Source: JAPORY01 sp965215385
Lineage (GTDB): Bacteria > Pseudomonadota > Alphaproteobacteria > Rhodobacterales > Rhodobacteraceae
Direction of reading: 5' to 3'
Assembly: GCA_965215385.1 (NCBI GenBank)
Contig: OZ244059.1
Span: forward strand, 1,550,001 to 1,614,000
DNA length: 64,000 nucleotides
The translations under genes were made by a program, and so were the position numbers. The first letter of the stretch is position 1; each line of letters starts with the position of its first letter. The notes under the pieces were generated by a model. It was not told the DNA's origin. It was given only the letters and a program-made list of their open reading frames with translations, and did no database searches. Positions 31,207-41,207 of this stretch are shown piece after piece.

Positions 31207-31829
31207 GAAAGACTGTTGCCAGTCTAACCTTGACGTCCGAACCTCTGCACATCCACTGATCCATAACAGAATCAGTGACCATTCTGTTTGATTTGATCTT
31301 GGTTTTCTCAAACTAGCGACCAACTCAAACAGTGAAGCTGACACCCATATTATCGCCCGAAGGCTAATGAGCCGATATGCAAAGGTCGATCCATCGCAAG
31401 AACCTGACCACCCACATATCTCTTCAATCTACCTGCATTTCAAAGAACAAAAGACAGCCACACAAAGATGGTGCCATAAGTTATGGCACCGCCCGTGAAC
31501 CTGCCCATTATCATCTGTGGTCTGTCCGCAACGAAGTCAAGCCTGTCTATAGCGCGACCGATCGTTTCGGCATTCCAGCAGACCAGTAGCGTATCAATAG
31601 CGATAGGGGAAACCGTCTGCAACCCCAAAATGCGAAAAAAAGTAATATTTTAGAAAAAAATTCAAAAGCCTGAATCACTGCCAAGCTCTTTGCATCAGCG
31701 CAATTCGCGGACCAATCTTTGATATGAAATTGTCGACGGTTTTGACGATAGGTGATCTATTCGTAGAGTCAACCCTATTCCTGTGGGGGTTATTTACGGG
31801 CAAAAAGGCTGATTCAAATTCCGTATAGA
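31207..31829. other. rRNA leader / promoter region, no gene
   Basis: No coding sequence is supported. It should hold the rrn promoter on the minus strand. An AT-rich block with two long A/T runs (about 31633-31665) could be an UP-like element, but I could not assign -35/-10 boxes with confidence. Confidence 0.45.
31470..31490. repeat. 21-bp palindrome in the rRNA leader
   Basis: GGTGCCATAA and TTATGGCACC are separated by one base. It may be a regulator site or a transcript hairpin. Confidence 0.7.
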
Positions 31830-32890
31830 GCGTGAGCTTTGCCGGTTTTGGCCGCCCCGAATGAGCCCCTTGGCAAACCTGACGCCTCGTTGTGGAATGA
31901 TGCTGCGGAACTGATGATATACGTCGTTAGTTCATCTCTGAACTCCCGTTGGCTTCGCTGGCGTTGTCTCCACGATGAAGCCGAATTCGGCGAGCATCCT
32001 GAGCCAACGGGTGCGTTTCGTTCGACCATCAACGTGTCATAATTGATGTTGGGATCCTGGTATGGTGTTTGCGTCTTCAGACACGCGTCAATCACCCGCA
32101 GCCGTTTGTGGGCGGTTGCGACCGTCGCTTTCTGATCGCCGCGCCGCCGGTTCCGTGACCGATGATATCCTTCGAACTGACATCCCATTGTACGACTCGC
32201 ACCATGGGCACACGCAACGAGGGTGGTTTTGAGATACGTGTTCCCGCTGAGGGTTTTACCCGAACGACGCTTGCCACCGCTCTCGTTATTACCCGGACAT
32301 CAGCCAGCCCAAGCTACCCGATTGTCTGGAGACAGAAACACCTTGAGGTCAGGACCAATCGCAACGAAGAGATCACCGGCCGCGGTCAAACTAATACCCG
32401 GGATCGTCATCAGAAGCTGCGGTTGCTCCTGCCCCGGCTCGAGGCCTTTCACCATCCGGTCTTCTCGATTCTGAATGAGCCGGGCTATCGCGTCATGCCG
32501 TCGCAGCAGTTGTGATAACCAGAACCGATTGCCGTCATCAAGTTCGAGGGTTAAGGCGTCTCCGAGCGGGTCTAGCTTAGTTCGAACCGGTCGCAATAAG
32601 CTCGCCAGGCTAACTGAAGCCGGAAGACCCGGCACCAACCCCTCAAGGATACGCCGTCGGTTCCGACCAAAGACATTGGTTCGGATCCCGCCGATCCGAA
32701 CCCCGATGCGGTCAATGATCTTTTGAGTGCGTGTACGGATACGGCTCTGCTCGGCGATCTCCTTTCGGCGTGCCCGACATAATCTTCGAAGATTGCGGAC
32801 GGTGCGATCCGGCACGAAACGCGCCATCGCGAGACCAAATTGACACAGCCGTGCGAGCCAAAGGCTATCGGCAACGGCGGTTTTGCGACC
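31830..32890 (-). pseudogene. IS110-family transposase pseudogene, N-terminus lost and frameshifted
   Basis: On the minus strand the middle and C-terminal parts of an IS110 transposase are readable in changing frames. Linker and helices with KGRKTAVADSLWLA (the family's K-T-D-x-x-D motif with D changed to A) are near 32880-32850. Then comes a long helical region and the transposase_20 block LLMTIPGISLTAAGDLF near 32400. The C-terminal HKRLRVIDACLKTQTPYQD stretch is near 32100. The RuvC-like DEDD N-terminus is missing where the IS4 remnant abuts. At least two frameshifts lie between 32310 and 32190. Confidence 0.75.
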
Positions 32891-33540
32891 CTTGATTGGT
32901 TTGACCAGTGGGGTGAGCCCTAAGATCAGTCGAGATGCGAGCGTACGGCTTGGCGTTCATTTTCGTGCTCAAAGAGATCGAAATCGACCGGCACCCGACT
33001 GAACAAACGGTGGAGAACGCTGACGAGGCCTTGCGGATAGTGCGCATTGGCGTACGATAGCCTAATTTGGTCATGGCTACAGGGAGATGGTATTTTGAGC
33101 CATCAACGACGAAGACCCGATGCCGGTTCCAGTGGTGGTCAGGGGGACTCTGGTTGAGAATTTCCCGATGCATTGTTTTGAAGACTTGCGGGTCAAGTTT
33201 TTCGCGGGCTTCGCATGCGGTTGCCGCGGCCGGTGGCTGTTCTTGCGGCAGCGGAATCCCATAGTCGCGGCATTGTTCCCGCATCGCCGATAGCGCGGTT
33301 TGATCACTGACACGACCCGGCAGGGCGCCCCGCCGGATAACGAATAGCATCATCAATAAGGTATGAAAAACGCGGCGGCGTTGTTGCCAAACTTGATCGT
33401 GCTTTGCCGCCACCGCCGTTGCCGCTGCGATCAGAGCCGGCGGGCATTTTTGGCAGCCGCGGTCGTTCGCACCCCAGCGGCCTTGCGGGGCGGTGGTCTG
33501 GGGTTTAGGTGGGGCTTTGGCGGCGGTTTCACCGCGCAAA
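32890..33540 (-). pseudogene. IS4-family transposase remnant related to the DruA-IS4 element, DruA part missing
   Basis: It aligns in order with residues ~290-490 of the transposase at 17204: the linker rich in Ala/Pro, QQRRRVFHTLLMMLFV, ACEAREKLDPQVFKTMH and WNRHRVFVVDGSKYHLP with the first catalytic Asp. A frameshift near 33060 moves the next block (YPQGLVSVLHRLFS, then DFDLFEHENERQA) to another frame. The catalytic second Asp and Glu are gone, and the DUF4338 domain is absent upstream of 33540. Confidence 0.72.
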
Positions 33541-33766
33541 ATTGGGATTTCTCGGGGGACTTCAAATCAACCTACTTGACCGATAATTTAGGTTTCCGTC
33601 ACCGCCCTGCCGAAGCGAATATTTTGAGACTAACGATATTAGCCCCTTTCCGAACCCATCAAAAATTAACCACCTCTCGGAAAAGACGAAAGTAAACGAG
33701 CCCGCTTTTGTGCCAAACCCGACACTGCTAACTGTGTTCTGTTAACGTCACCAGATAGAGCCTGAG

Positions 33767-33813
33767 AAAAAAACTGACTTTGCGCAAGTCGGTGTCAGAA
33801 CGCCGGCAAAGTC
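33767..33813 (-). terminator. Intrinsic terminator of the msrPQ operon
   Basis: Minus strand: GACTTTGC pairs with GCAAAGTC across a 22-nt arm-loop, followed by AG and seven T. It lies about 175 nt after the msrQ stop. Confidence 0.6.
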
Positions 33814-33988
33814 AAATTAATCTTCACGGCAGTCGGTCTCGGTCGTTCAATGGCAAATGCCCATCGGTGCTGATGAGGTCAAGCGTTGCTTGTCTGCTAT
33901 TGGTGCGAGGGAATTGCTAATCGCTGCGCTTTGCTCGCAATCACACTTTCTCACCCAAATCTTCGATCATATTATACAGCTTACTGAC

Positions 33989-34591
33989 TCACCGCGCCAA
34001 ATAACGCTGCGCCCATTTCGACCGAAGTGCCAAAAGTATTAGAACAATTCCCATATAAATTAACGGCTCTAACTGAATGCCCTTAACAAGCCAAACAAAA
34101 TGTAACGCGCCAAGAATTGCCGCTGGATAGGCAAGCTTGTGCAGTTTTCGCCAGCGTGGGCCAAGCCAGCGTACGGCTGCATTATTTGAGGTTAGGGCTA
34201 GCGGTAACAACAACATGAAGCCGCCCATTCCAATTGTTATATAAGGCCGTTTGATAATATCTGCCCAAATCTGCGATAGAATTTGTACGTCAAGTACTAA
34301 CCATACCGAGAGATGCAATAGGACGTAAACAAACGCCATAACGCCGAGAGCCCGTCGAAACTTCTGAAAATTAATCCCGGAAAAACGCCGCAGTGGCGTG
34401 ACAACCAGTGTGGCTATCAATAGTTGCAATGCCAACTTCCCGAGTTCATGTTCAAGGCGTTCAATCGGCTCCACCCCGAGACCACCCGTTAGACCCAGAT
34501 AGAGCCACCATGGTGCTGGAATCGAGAAGGCTACGTAAACGACCCAAGCAGGAATTCGGCGCAAACCTACGTTTAAACGGTCGACGAGCAT
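33989..34591 (-). CDS. msrQ: MsrQ, heme-binding membrane subunit of methionine sulfoxide reductase
   Basis: A 200-residue inner-membrane protein with six predicted helices of the ferric-reductase-like heme fold. It passes quinol electrons to periplasmic MsrP for repair of oxidised methionines. Conserved histidines lie in RLEHELGK, YVLLHLSVWL and RKLHKLAYPA; LHFVWLVK adds a fourth. Length is usual for MsrQ (YedZ). The start is 2 nt after msrP's stop on the same strand, so the pair is co-translated. Confidence 0.94.
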   Translation of the reverse strand: MLVDRLNVGLRRIPAWVVYVAFSIPAPWWLYLGLTGGLGVEPIERLEHELGKLALQLLIATLVVTPLRRFSGINFQKFRRALGVMAFVYVLLHLSVWLVLDVQILSQIWADIIKRPYITIGMGGFMLLLPLALTSNNAAVRWLGPRWRKLHKLAYPAAILGALHFVWLVKGIQLEPLIYMGIVLILLALRSKWAQRYLAR

Positions 34592-34592
34592 G

Positions 34593-35492
34593 TCAGTAGT
34601 GCTTAGTTAGATCCATGCCCTCATAGAGGCTTGCGACCTCCTCTTCGTAGCCATTGAAAATCAAAGTCGGTTGTCGTCGCGCAAAGAGGCCTTGACCAAC
34701 TTTCCGCTCTGTCGCTTGGCTCCATCGCGGATGGTCGACGCCAGGGTTCACATTGGAGTAGAAGCCATATTCACGCGGTTGAAGCCGATTCCAACTGGTG
34801 GGCGGCTGCATCGTCGTCGCTGTGATTTTGACGATCGACTTAATTGACTTAAAACCATACTTCCAAGGAACAACCAAACGGATCGGTGCACCGTTTTGAT
34901 TAGGAATTGCTTTCGCGTACAGACCGGTTGCAAGAATTGTCAGAGGGTGCATTGCCTCGTCGAGTCGCAAGCCTTCGACATAGGGCCATTCTATCGTCGG
35001 GAAACGCTGACCTCGCATTTCTTCTGGACGATAAAGGGTCTCAAACGCGATGTATTTTGCTTCAGGTTGAACACCCGCCATCTGCAATAAGTCGGCTAGC
35101 TCAAAACCGTGCCACGGAATCACCATCGACCACGCTTCTACACAGCGGAACCGATATATGCGTTCCTCAATGGTCACTGCCGCAAGAATATCTTCAATCG
35201 AATAGGTACCCGGTCGATCAACCAGACCATCTATTTCGATTGCCCACGGACTGATCGTTAAATTCTCTGCGTAGCGCTTCGGGTCTCCCTTATCAGTGCC
35301 GAATTCATAAAAGTTATTGTAGCTTGTAATGTCCTCCCAAGAATTGGGCTCAAGTTCCGACGCCGATGCTGACCCCGCAATTGCGCCGACCCCGATACCG
35401 GCGAGGCCAGATAATAGCTGCCGTCTATTCAACCACAGCACCTCGGCCGTGACTTCCGCCGAAGTCAGGTTATTCTTCCACCGATGTGCCAT
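34593..35492 (-). CDS. msrP: MsrP, periplasmic molybdopterin methionine sulfoxide reductase
   Basis: A 299-residue Mo-cofactor enzyme. A Tat leader NRRQLLSGLAGIGVGAIAG lies near residues 22-40. The Mo-binding Cys is in YRFRCVEAWSMVIPW (about residue 117), and the RLVVPWKYGFKSIKSI block is typical for MsrP/YedY. It reduces protein methionine sulfoxide in the periplasm with electrons from MsrQ, whose gene follows at once. A terminator follows msrQ at 33767. The start at 35492 gives a 20-residue extension before the twin-Arg region, which is normal for the family. Confidence 0.95.
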   Translation of the reverse strand: MAHRWKNNLTSAEVTAEVLWLNRRQLLSGLAGIGVGAIAGSASASELEPNSWEDITSYNNFYEFGTDKGDPKRYAENLTISPWAIEIDGLVDRPGTYSIEDILAAVTIEERIYRFRCVEAWSMVIPWHGFELADLLQMAGVQPEAKYIAFETLYRPEEMRGQRFPTIEWPYVEGLRLDEAMHPLTILATGLYAKAIPNQNGAPIRLVVPWKYGFKSIKSIVKITATTMQPPTSWNRLQPREYGFYSNVNPGVDHPRWSQATERKVGQGLFARRQPTLIFNGYEEEVASLYEGMDLTKHY

Positions 35493-35819
35493 AACGAACT
35501 CCTCTCCAATAACTCATAACGCGTTACGCGATCATTCTGCACCGACCACCGCATGATTCAACACAATTGACCCGCTACAAGAAAAAATACAGTTTGCCAA
35601 GTGCGCCGGTGCCAAGGCAAGAAGCATGAAACTCCTATATCGCGCCCTGAGCCGCTCTCCGATCAAACTGCCTCCCACAGTTAGGCTTTAATAAGCGGCG
35701 CGAGTTTGCGTCCTTATCCGTCGGCAAATAACACGCCGTCTCGTCGGCCCTTGGTCGTCAAGCATCCTCTTGATTCTGCAATCAATTCACAAACCTGAAC
35801 CAACGTCCTTCCCAATAAC
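35493..35819. other. No gene; intergenic between msrP and clpB
   Basis: No coding features. It holds the msrP upstream region and the end of clpB transcription; no terminator with a T run was found. Confidence 0.5.
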
Positions 35820-38435
35820 TCAGTGAATAACGCGGTCTTGTTTCAATTCTCGGTACGATGTAACCAAGTGACCCGCGACACTCAATCCAGAGTCGACGGA
35901 CTGAACTTTGACATTATCCCCATCGGAGATACCGCCAGCCAGTAGCATCTTTGCCAACGGATCTTGTAGGGTTTTTTGAATGACCCGCTTCAACGGTCGA
36001 GCGCCGAACACTGGGTCATAACCCTCATCGGCGAGCCACTTTCGAGCGTCATCGTCGAGTTCTACCACAATTTGTCGGTTCGCCAAGCGGCGTTCTAGAT
36101 GTCCGAGTTGAATTTTGACAATGCCGTCCATATCACCGCGGGAGAGCCGATCAAAAATGATTGTCTCATCTAGACGATTCAGAAACTCCGGTCGGAAATG
36201 GGCGCGAACCGCTGCCATTACCTCCCCGTGGGCTTCCTTCGTGTCAGCAGTCTCCGGCAAGCTACTAAGTGCTTGCGCCCCTAAATTCGAGGTCAGGACG
36301 ATCAAAGTTTGCTTGAAGTCCACGGTGCGTCCGTGACTGTCTGTGAGTATCCCATCCTCCAAGACCTGCAAGAGCACATTAAAGACATCGGGATGAGCCT
36401 TTTCGACTTCGTCAAAAAGCACAACTTGATAAGGTCGGCGTCTTACCGCTTCCGTCAGTACCCCACCTTCATCATAACCAACATAGCCAGGCGGGGCACC
36501 GATCAGTCGAGCAACCGAGTGCTTTTCCATAAATTCCGACATGTCAATTCTGACCATCGCGCTATCATTATCGAATAAAAACTCCGCCACCGCCTTGGTT
36601 AATTCGGTTTTCCCAACGCCTGTCGGGCCTAGAAACAAAAAAGAGCCAAGCGGGCGATTCTCGTCGTTCAGACCAGCTCGAGCTCGCCGTACAGCGTCTG
36701 CCACCGCTTGGACAGCGGCGTTTTGACCAATCACTCGACGCCGAAGTTCATCCTCCATACGCAGCAATTTTTCTCGTTCACCTTCAAGCATTCTGGCCGT
36801 CGGTATCCCCGTCCATCGTTCAACAACGGCCGCAATTTGCTCTGGCGTTACCGCTTCTTCTACCATCATGCCGTCTTGACGATCCTCAGCCGCTGCTAAC
36901 TGCTTCTCGAGTTGCGGAATGATGCCGTAGCTCAATTCACCGGCCCTAGCCAAGTTACTTTCTCTCGTAGCAATTTCTAACTCAGCCCGCGCCCGATCCA
37001 TTTGCTCCTTGATTTCGCGTGCGGAAGCAAGCTTATCGCGTTCCAACTGCCATCTGGCAGTTAGTTCCGCTGATTCCTGCTGCAAACCGGCAAGATCCTT
37101 TAAGAGCTTTTCCAGTCGGTCCTTTGATGCTTGATCCTCTTCTAGCTTGAGTGCCTCCACCTCAATTTGCAGTTGTAGGATCTGTCGATCGAGTTGATCA
37201 AGATCTTCCGGTTTCGAATCGACTGCCATTCGTAATCGACTTGCCGCCTCGTCCATCAGGTCAATCGCCTTGTCGGGTAAGAATCGATCCGTAATGTATC
37301 GTTGCGATAACGCGGCCGCCGTTACCAGCGCCGAGTCGGAGATTCTAACGCCGTGGTGTAATTCATACTTTTCCTTCAGTCCGCGTAGAATCGATATCGA
37401 CTCTTCAACTGTCGGCTCGGCAATGACTACCGGTTGAAATCGCCTTGCTAGTGCGGCATCTTTTTCAACGTACTGTCGATATTCATCAAGGGTTGTCGCA
37501 CCGATACAGTGCAGTTCGCCTCTTGCTAACGCTGGTTTGATGAGGTTAGCAGCATCCATCGCCCCATCGGTTTTTCCGGCACCAACGAGGGTGTGCATTT
37601 CGTCAATAAAGAGTATGATTTCACCAGCAGCTGCGGTGATCTCGGCCAAGACCGCTTTGAGGCGTTCCTCGAATTCGCCACGGTATTTCGAACCTGCGAT
37701 TAAGCTTCCCATGTCCAGAGCCAAGAGCCTCTTGTTACGCAACGACTCAGGAACATCACCATTTACAATGCGCAAGGCCATACCCTCGGCAATCGCCGTT
37801 TTTCCAACTCCGGGCTCTCCGATTAATACGGGGTTGTTTTTGGTGCGACGGCTCAGGACTTGCATGGAGCGTCGGATTTCCTCATCGCGACCAATGATAG
37901 GGTCGATTTTGCCGTCGTGCGCAATTTCTGTCAAATCCCGCGCGTATTTCCTTAACGCGTCATAGCCAGCCTCCGCGTTCTCGGTGTCTGCGGTTCGACC
38001 GTTGCGAACGGCCTTTATCGCTTCTTCGATTTCTTGCGGCGTCACATTTCCCGCAGCAAGGGCATCCTTTGCCTTTGACGCAACCAGGCACAAGGCCATC
38101 AGAATGCGCTCGACAGGGACATAATTGTCACCCGCCTTCTTTGCGATCGTTTCCGCCTGTGCAAGGACACGGGCAGTCTGTCCGTCAAGGTAGACCTGCA
38201 CATCGCTTCCAGAAACTGTCGGTTGCTTCTTTAGAAGGTTTTCGACATATTCCGTAACAACCGTTGCGTCACCACCTGCGGCTTTAATCAAATTGCAAAC
38301 AAGACCTTGATCGTCATCCAGCATTGCCTTCAGTAGATGTTCTGGCAGCAATCGCTGGTGACTTTCGCGAAGTGCCAGCGTCTGCGCCGCCTGTACAAAA
38401 CCACGGGCTCGTTCAGTAAATTTATTCAAATCCAT
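35820..38435 (-). CDS. clpB: ClpB, ATP-dependent protein disaggregase
   Basis: An 871-residue Hsp100 chaperone that works with DnaK/J to pull apart aggregated proteins. Order: Clp N-domain (MDLNKFTERARGFVQAAQ onward), AAA-1 with Walker A GEPGVGKT (about 207), the M-domain coiled coil (about 410-530), AAA-2 with GPTGVGKTELTK (about 610), and the C-terminal D2-small domain. The full length and intact Walker motifs point to a working protein. It probably belongs to the heat-shock regulon, but no clear sigma-32 box was identified. Confidence 0.97.
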   Translation of the reverse strand: MDLNKFTERARGFVQAAQTLALRESHQRLLPEHLLKAMLDDDQGLVCNLIKAAGGDATVVTEYVENLLKKQPTVSGSDVQVYLDGQTARVLAQAETIAKKAGDNYVPVERILMALCLVASKAKDALAAGNVTPQEIEEAIKAVRNGRTADTENAEAGYDALRKYARDLTEIAHDGKIDPIIGRDEEIRRSMQVLSRRTKNNPVLIGEPGVGKTAIAEGMALRIVNGDVPESLRNKRLLALDMGSLIAGSKYRGEFEERLKAVLAEITAAAGEIILFIDEMHTLVGAGKTDGAMDAANLIKPALARGELHCIGATTLDEYRQYVEKDAALARRFQPVVIAEPTVEESISILRGLKEKYELHHGVRISDSALVTAAALSQRYITDRFLPDKAIDLMDEAASRLRMAVDSKPEDLDQLDRQILQLQIEVEALKLEEDQASKDRLEKLLKDLAGLQQESAELTARWQLERDKLASAREIKEQMDRARAELEIATRESNLARAGELSYGIIPQLEKQLAAAEDRQDGMMVEEAVTPEQIAAVVERWTGIPTARMLEGEREKLLRMEDELRRRVIGQNAAVQAVADAVRRARAGLNDENRPLGSFLFLGPTGVGKTELTKAVAEFLFDNDSAMVRIDMSEFMEKHSVARLIGAPPGYVGYDEGGVLTEAVRRRPYQVVLFDEVEKAHPDVFNVLLQVLEDGILTDSHGRTVDFKQTLIVLTSNLGAQALSSLPETADTKEAHGEVMAAVRAHFRPEFLNRLDETIIFDRLSRGDMDGIVKIQLGHLERRLANRQIVVELDDDARKWLADEGYDPVFGARPLKRVIQKTLQDPLAKMLLAGGISDGDNVKVQSVDSGLSVAGHLVTSYRELKQDRVIH

Positions 38436-38478
38436 GTTTGTTTCCGACCTGCCTTACAATCGCTAAAATACCGCTTCA

Positions 38479-38484
38479 ATTATA
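38479..38484 (-). promoter_or_regulatory. Candidate -10 (TATAAT) of clpB
   Basis: A perfect TATAAT on the minus strand, 44 nt upstream of the clpB ATG. No convincing -35 is seen at 16-18 nt. Confidence 0.3.
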
Positions 38485-38597
38485 GTGGCTTTTGGCAAAA
38501 AATCAGGTCACCTTCTGCACCATCAAATTCGAGTCCCGCAATTTGACAATTTCGGGATACTAGGTAAATAAAGCTCTATTACACGGTTTCTGCGGTC

Positions 38598-40346
38598 CTA
38601 TTCCTCGCAGAATATCAGACCCTCCCTTTCACCAAATTCAAGTCCTATGATCTTGCAGGCAATGCTCAGTCTGCTTTCACATTGATCCCTGGACAAGTTT
38701 GAATCAAACCACCATGTCTCATTGAGACGCTGCGCATGTTCTTTGGCCAACTCTGGACTTTTGAGATAAAGAGCCTCAGGTTCCCGTGCGATAATCCGCC
38801 GAGAGCTTGTTTTTTCCTGCGCCAGCGTCTCAAAAAATTGAGCGTTGAATTCTCCCATCTTGCAAAGACATTCCCGATAAGCCGCCTTCATGCTACCGGT
38901 CCTGAATTCTTCTCCCCGCAGGACGGAAACATAGGATTTACGCCGTCGTGTCCTATCTGGTCTAACAGGTTCGTGACCCTCACGATTTTTTTCCGTCCAC
39001 CATCGACGAAATTCAGCGACATCCTGTGCATTCTTGGGATGGTGATCCGGATGCACCAATGCCGCATTGCGGATATCTGTTCTCCCGCCTTCCGCATGTG
39101 GAGTAACGTGATGGATTTCCATTTCATCCCAATGTACCCGGCGGGGCGTTTCCCGCATGCGCGACCATTGACACATCTCCATATCCCGGAAAAAGACTGC
39201 TTGTCGCTGAAGGTTTGAGAAGGGCAGTCGCGGATCCAGTTTTCCGAGATCAAGCAGTTCCAGCATTTCCTCTACAAAAAAGGCATGCCGCTGTTGAATG
39301 ATTGATGCGATGTCGGATTGTGTCTGTGTGTGACGTCCATAGCGATAATAGTACCGATTTAATTCACCCTCCCTGTCCTGTTTTACGTCATCCCTCGCCT
39401 TCTTCACCCGCCTATCAAATTCATCCCATTTTCCGGCCAATTGACTCTCCCACCCTTCGGGGTATTCCTTCAGCAACTCGCTTGTAAGAAGAAACAGATG
39501 TATCAGATAATGTCCGACGAGTTTGGGACCTTTAAAAATACCACGAAGTTCCTTACAGACTTTCAGGAAATTTCTGGTCTCTTTTGAGTGCTCGTCAAAG
39601 TCCACCTGCGAATGATAGAACTCATCGATATTCGCGGATTTTATGTCACACAACTTATTTTTTTTCTGGGTCATCCAGTACAGCATGAAGATTTGCGCGA
39701 CCAGCTGCCGCCGCTTGCTTTCATTGACGACCTTAGCACGTTCGATAAACAAAGGCTCTCCATACCATCTATCGACATTGCTTTTCCCACCGACCCGCAA
39801 AACAAACTCGGTAAAATTCCCGGGCCATGAATCTCTCTTGTCTTGCGGCGTGAGCGGCGTCCCTCCCTGCAGACGAATAAAGAGATCTCGGATAGAATTT
39901 TCATCATCCGTCTCAATTTCATAGACGACAATTTTTTCGGCCTTAAATATGTCCTGAAGATCCTTCGAAAGTTCGGAAAACCGTTTTCCACCCCACGGAC
40001 AGGGATCGTCCTTCATGAAATTCGGGAATTTGAATCCCTTCTCAGCCGTTGGATCCAGCAATACAAAGGCCCCTTCGCTGAAGCTTTTGATCGCTTCGAT
40101 TCTCTGCTGTCCATCCACAATATCATAGAAGGTATTTTGGGATGTCTTGGCAACTGTCTTGTGAAAATAGAATGCCGGAATTGAGTATCCCCTAAAAATG
40201 GAATCAATGAACATCTGCTTTTGAGGAGTCGTCCATCGGAGACCTCGCTGATACTCCGGGTTCACGCGCAGTGATCCCTCCTTTTCATACTCTATGAGAT
40301 CGCGGACTTTCCAAGTCTCGATCTTATTTTTAACCTTCATATTCAT
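38598..40346 (-). CDS. DUF262 and HNH nuclease protein (GmrSD-like)
   Basis: A 582-residue protein. Residues 1-280 are a DUF262 ParB-like domain: NPEYQRGLRW, then the signature DIVDGQQRIEAI near residue 80. An HNH/Zn-type nuclease core, HHVTPHAEGGRTDIRNAALVHPDHH, lies around residue 415. A further ~120-residue C-terminal region of charged helices is not recognised. DUF262-HNH proteins include the GmrSD type IV restriction enzymes, which cut modified DNA, and other phage-defence nucleases. AAGG lies 7 nt before the ATG. It is alone on its strand; no modification partner is adjacent. Confidence 0.83.
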   Translation of the reverse strand: MNMKVKNKIETWKVRDLIEYEKEGSLRVNPEYQRGLRWTTPQKQMFIDSIFRGYSIPAFYFHKTVAKTSQNTFYDIVDGQQRIEAIKSFSEGAFVLLDPTAEKGFKFPNFMKDDPCPWGGKRFSELSKDLQDIFKAEKIVVYEIETDDENSIRDLFIRLQGGTPLTPQDKRDSWPGNFTEFVLRVGGKSNVDRWYGEPLFIERAKVVNESKRRQLVAQIFMLYWMTQKKNKLCDIKSANIDEFYHSQVDFDEHSKETRNFLKVCKELRGIFKGPKLVGHYLIHLFLLTSELLKEYPEGWESQLAGKWDEFDRRVKKARDDVKQDREGELNRYYYRYGRHTQTQSDIASIIQQRHAFFVEEMLELLDLGKLDPRLPFSNLQRQAVFFRDMEMCQWSRMRETPRRVHWDEMEIHHVTPHAEGGRTDIRNAALVHPDHHPKNAQDVAEFRRWWTEKNREGHEPVRPDRTRRRKSYVSVLRGEEFRTGSMKAAYRECLCKMGEFNAQFFETLAQEKTSSRRIIAREPEALYLKSPELAKEHAQRLNETWWFDSNLSRDQCESRLSIACKIIGLEFGEREGLIFCEE

Positions 40347-41061
40347 GTTTGAACCTTAAGAACATGTTTCACATAGTACCATCGGTAAAGACCGAGCCGA
40401 CAGCGAGACACCCCGTCAGTGATAGCCTTACTGATCAATTTGGGTACCGGCTGAACTTACTTCAAGAGAAACTGGTTACTACGAGTTGCGCGACTAACGG
40501 CTTACGATGAACCCCCGACGCTAGAAAGTGCATTTCGGCAACAATGCCAGTTTGGCACGAGGTATGTCTTGGTAGGGTCAAACCCATCTTGTCGTTTGAA
40601 ATCAAACAGCACTTCAGAAGCAGGGAATTTACTTGGTAGCAATTGGGTCAATGCGGTTCCGAACTTCTCGGATTAAGTGGCCGCCGCGGCCTTCTGGGCA
40701 CACAGGTGATCGCAATGATTACCATGAGATATACGACGATATAGTGCTCCAATATCGCACTGCTCTTGCATCGTTTCTGCATCTCTGAAGGAGTTATCAA
40801 ACCCAAGACAGAGAAGTTCTAATTTATTTCAACCTAAAATCACTTTGATTGTCTCGGTATGGCGCGACAATATGGATTCCGCACGCAAACGCTCTAAAGC
40901 ATTGGGTTTTTGCGGCGCGATTGCAAAAATTCACGGAATTTTCGAATTTTAGACGAAAGATCGGTTGTGCTTTGAGTGCGGTATGGTAAGTAGATCCCGA
41001 CAATTTCTTTGTTACGAGGCACGGGCGTATTGTTATGGGGTTAAGGCGATACTTCCGAAAC
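40347..41061. other. No gene; contains an inverted copy of the dispersed repeat
   Basis: About 700 nt without a supported gene between the HNH gene and the methyltransferase frame. The only ordered feature is the repeat at 40850-40990. Confidence 0.5.
40850..40990 (-). repeat. Dispersed repeat, inverted copy (family member 2)
   Basis: Its reverse complement lines up over about 140 bp with 42050-42190: the shared core is CGAAAATTCCG..GAATTTT, GCGCAAAAACCCA, TGCGGAATCC and GCCATACC. It faces the copy at 42052 across the methyltransferase gene. Confidence 0.7.
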
Positions 41062-41105
41062 ATGAAAGTTCGGCGTTCGGCAGTTGAGGAATTGACGAAA
41101 ACTCT

Positions 41106-41118
41106 CCCCCCCCCCCCC
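41106..41118 (+). repeat. C13 homopolymer tract upstream of the methyltransferase frame
   Basis: Thirteen C. With 14 or 11 C, the frame beginning at ATG 41062 would run without a stop into the methyltransferase (317 residues). As written that frame stops at TAA 41155. A TTGACG also precedes the tract, so a promoter-spacer role is an alternative. Confidence 0.85.
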
Positions 41119-41207
41119 GTTCAATCTGGGATGGGTGGGAAACTGAGCCCCCGTTAAGTTCATCCCATTTTTGGGCCGATCTCAATACGCTACCGCCGTT
41201 AGGCCCT

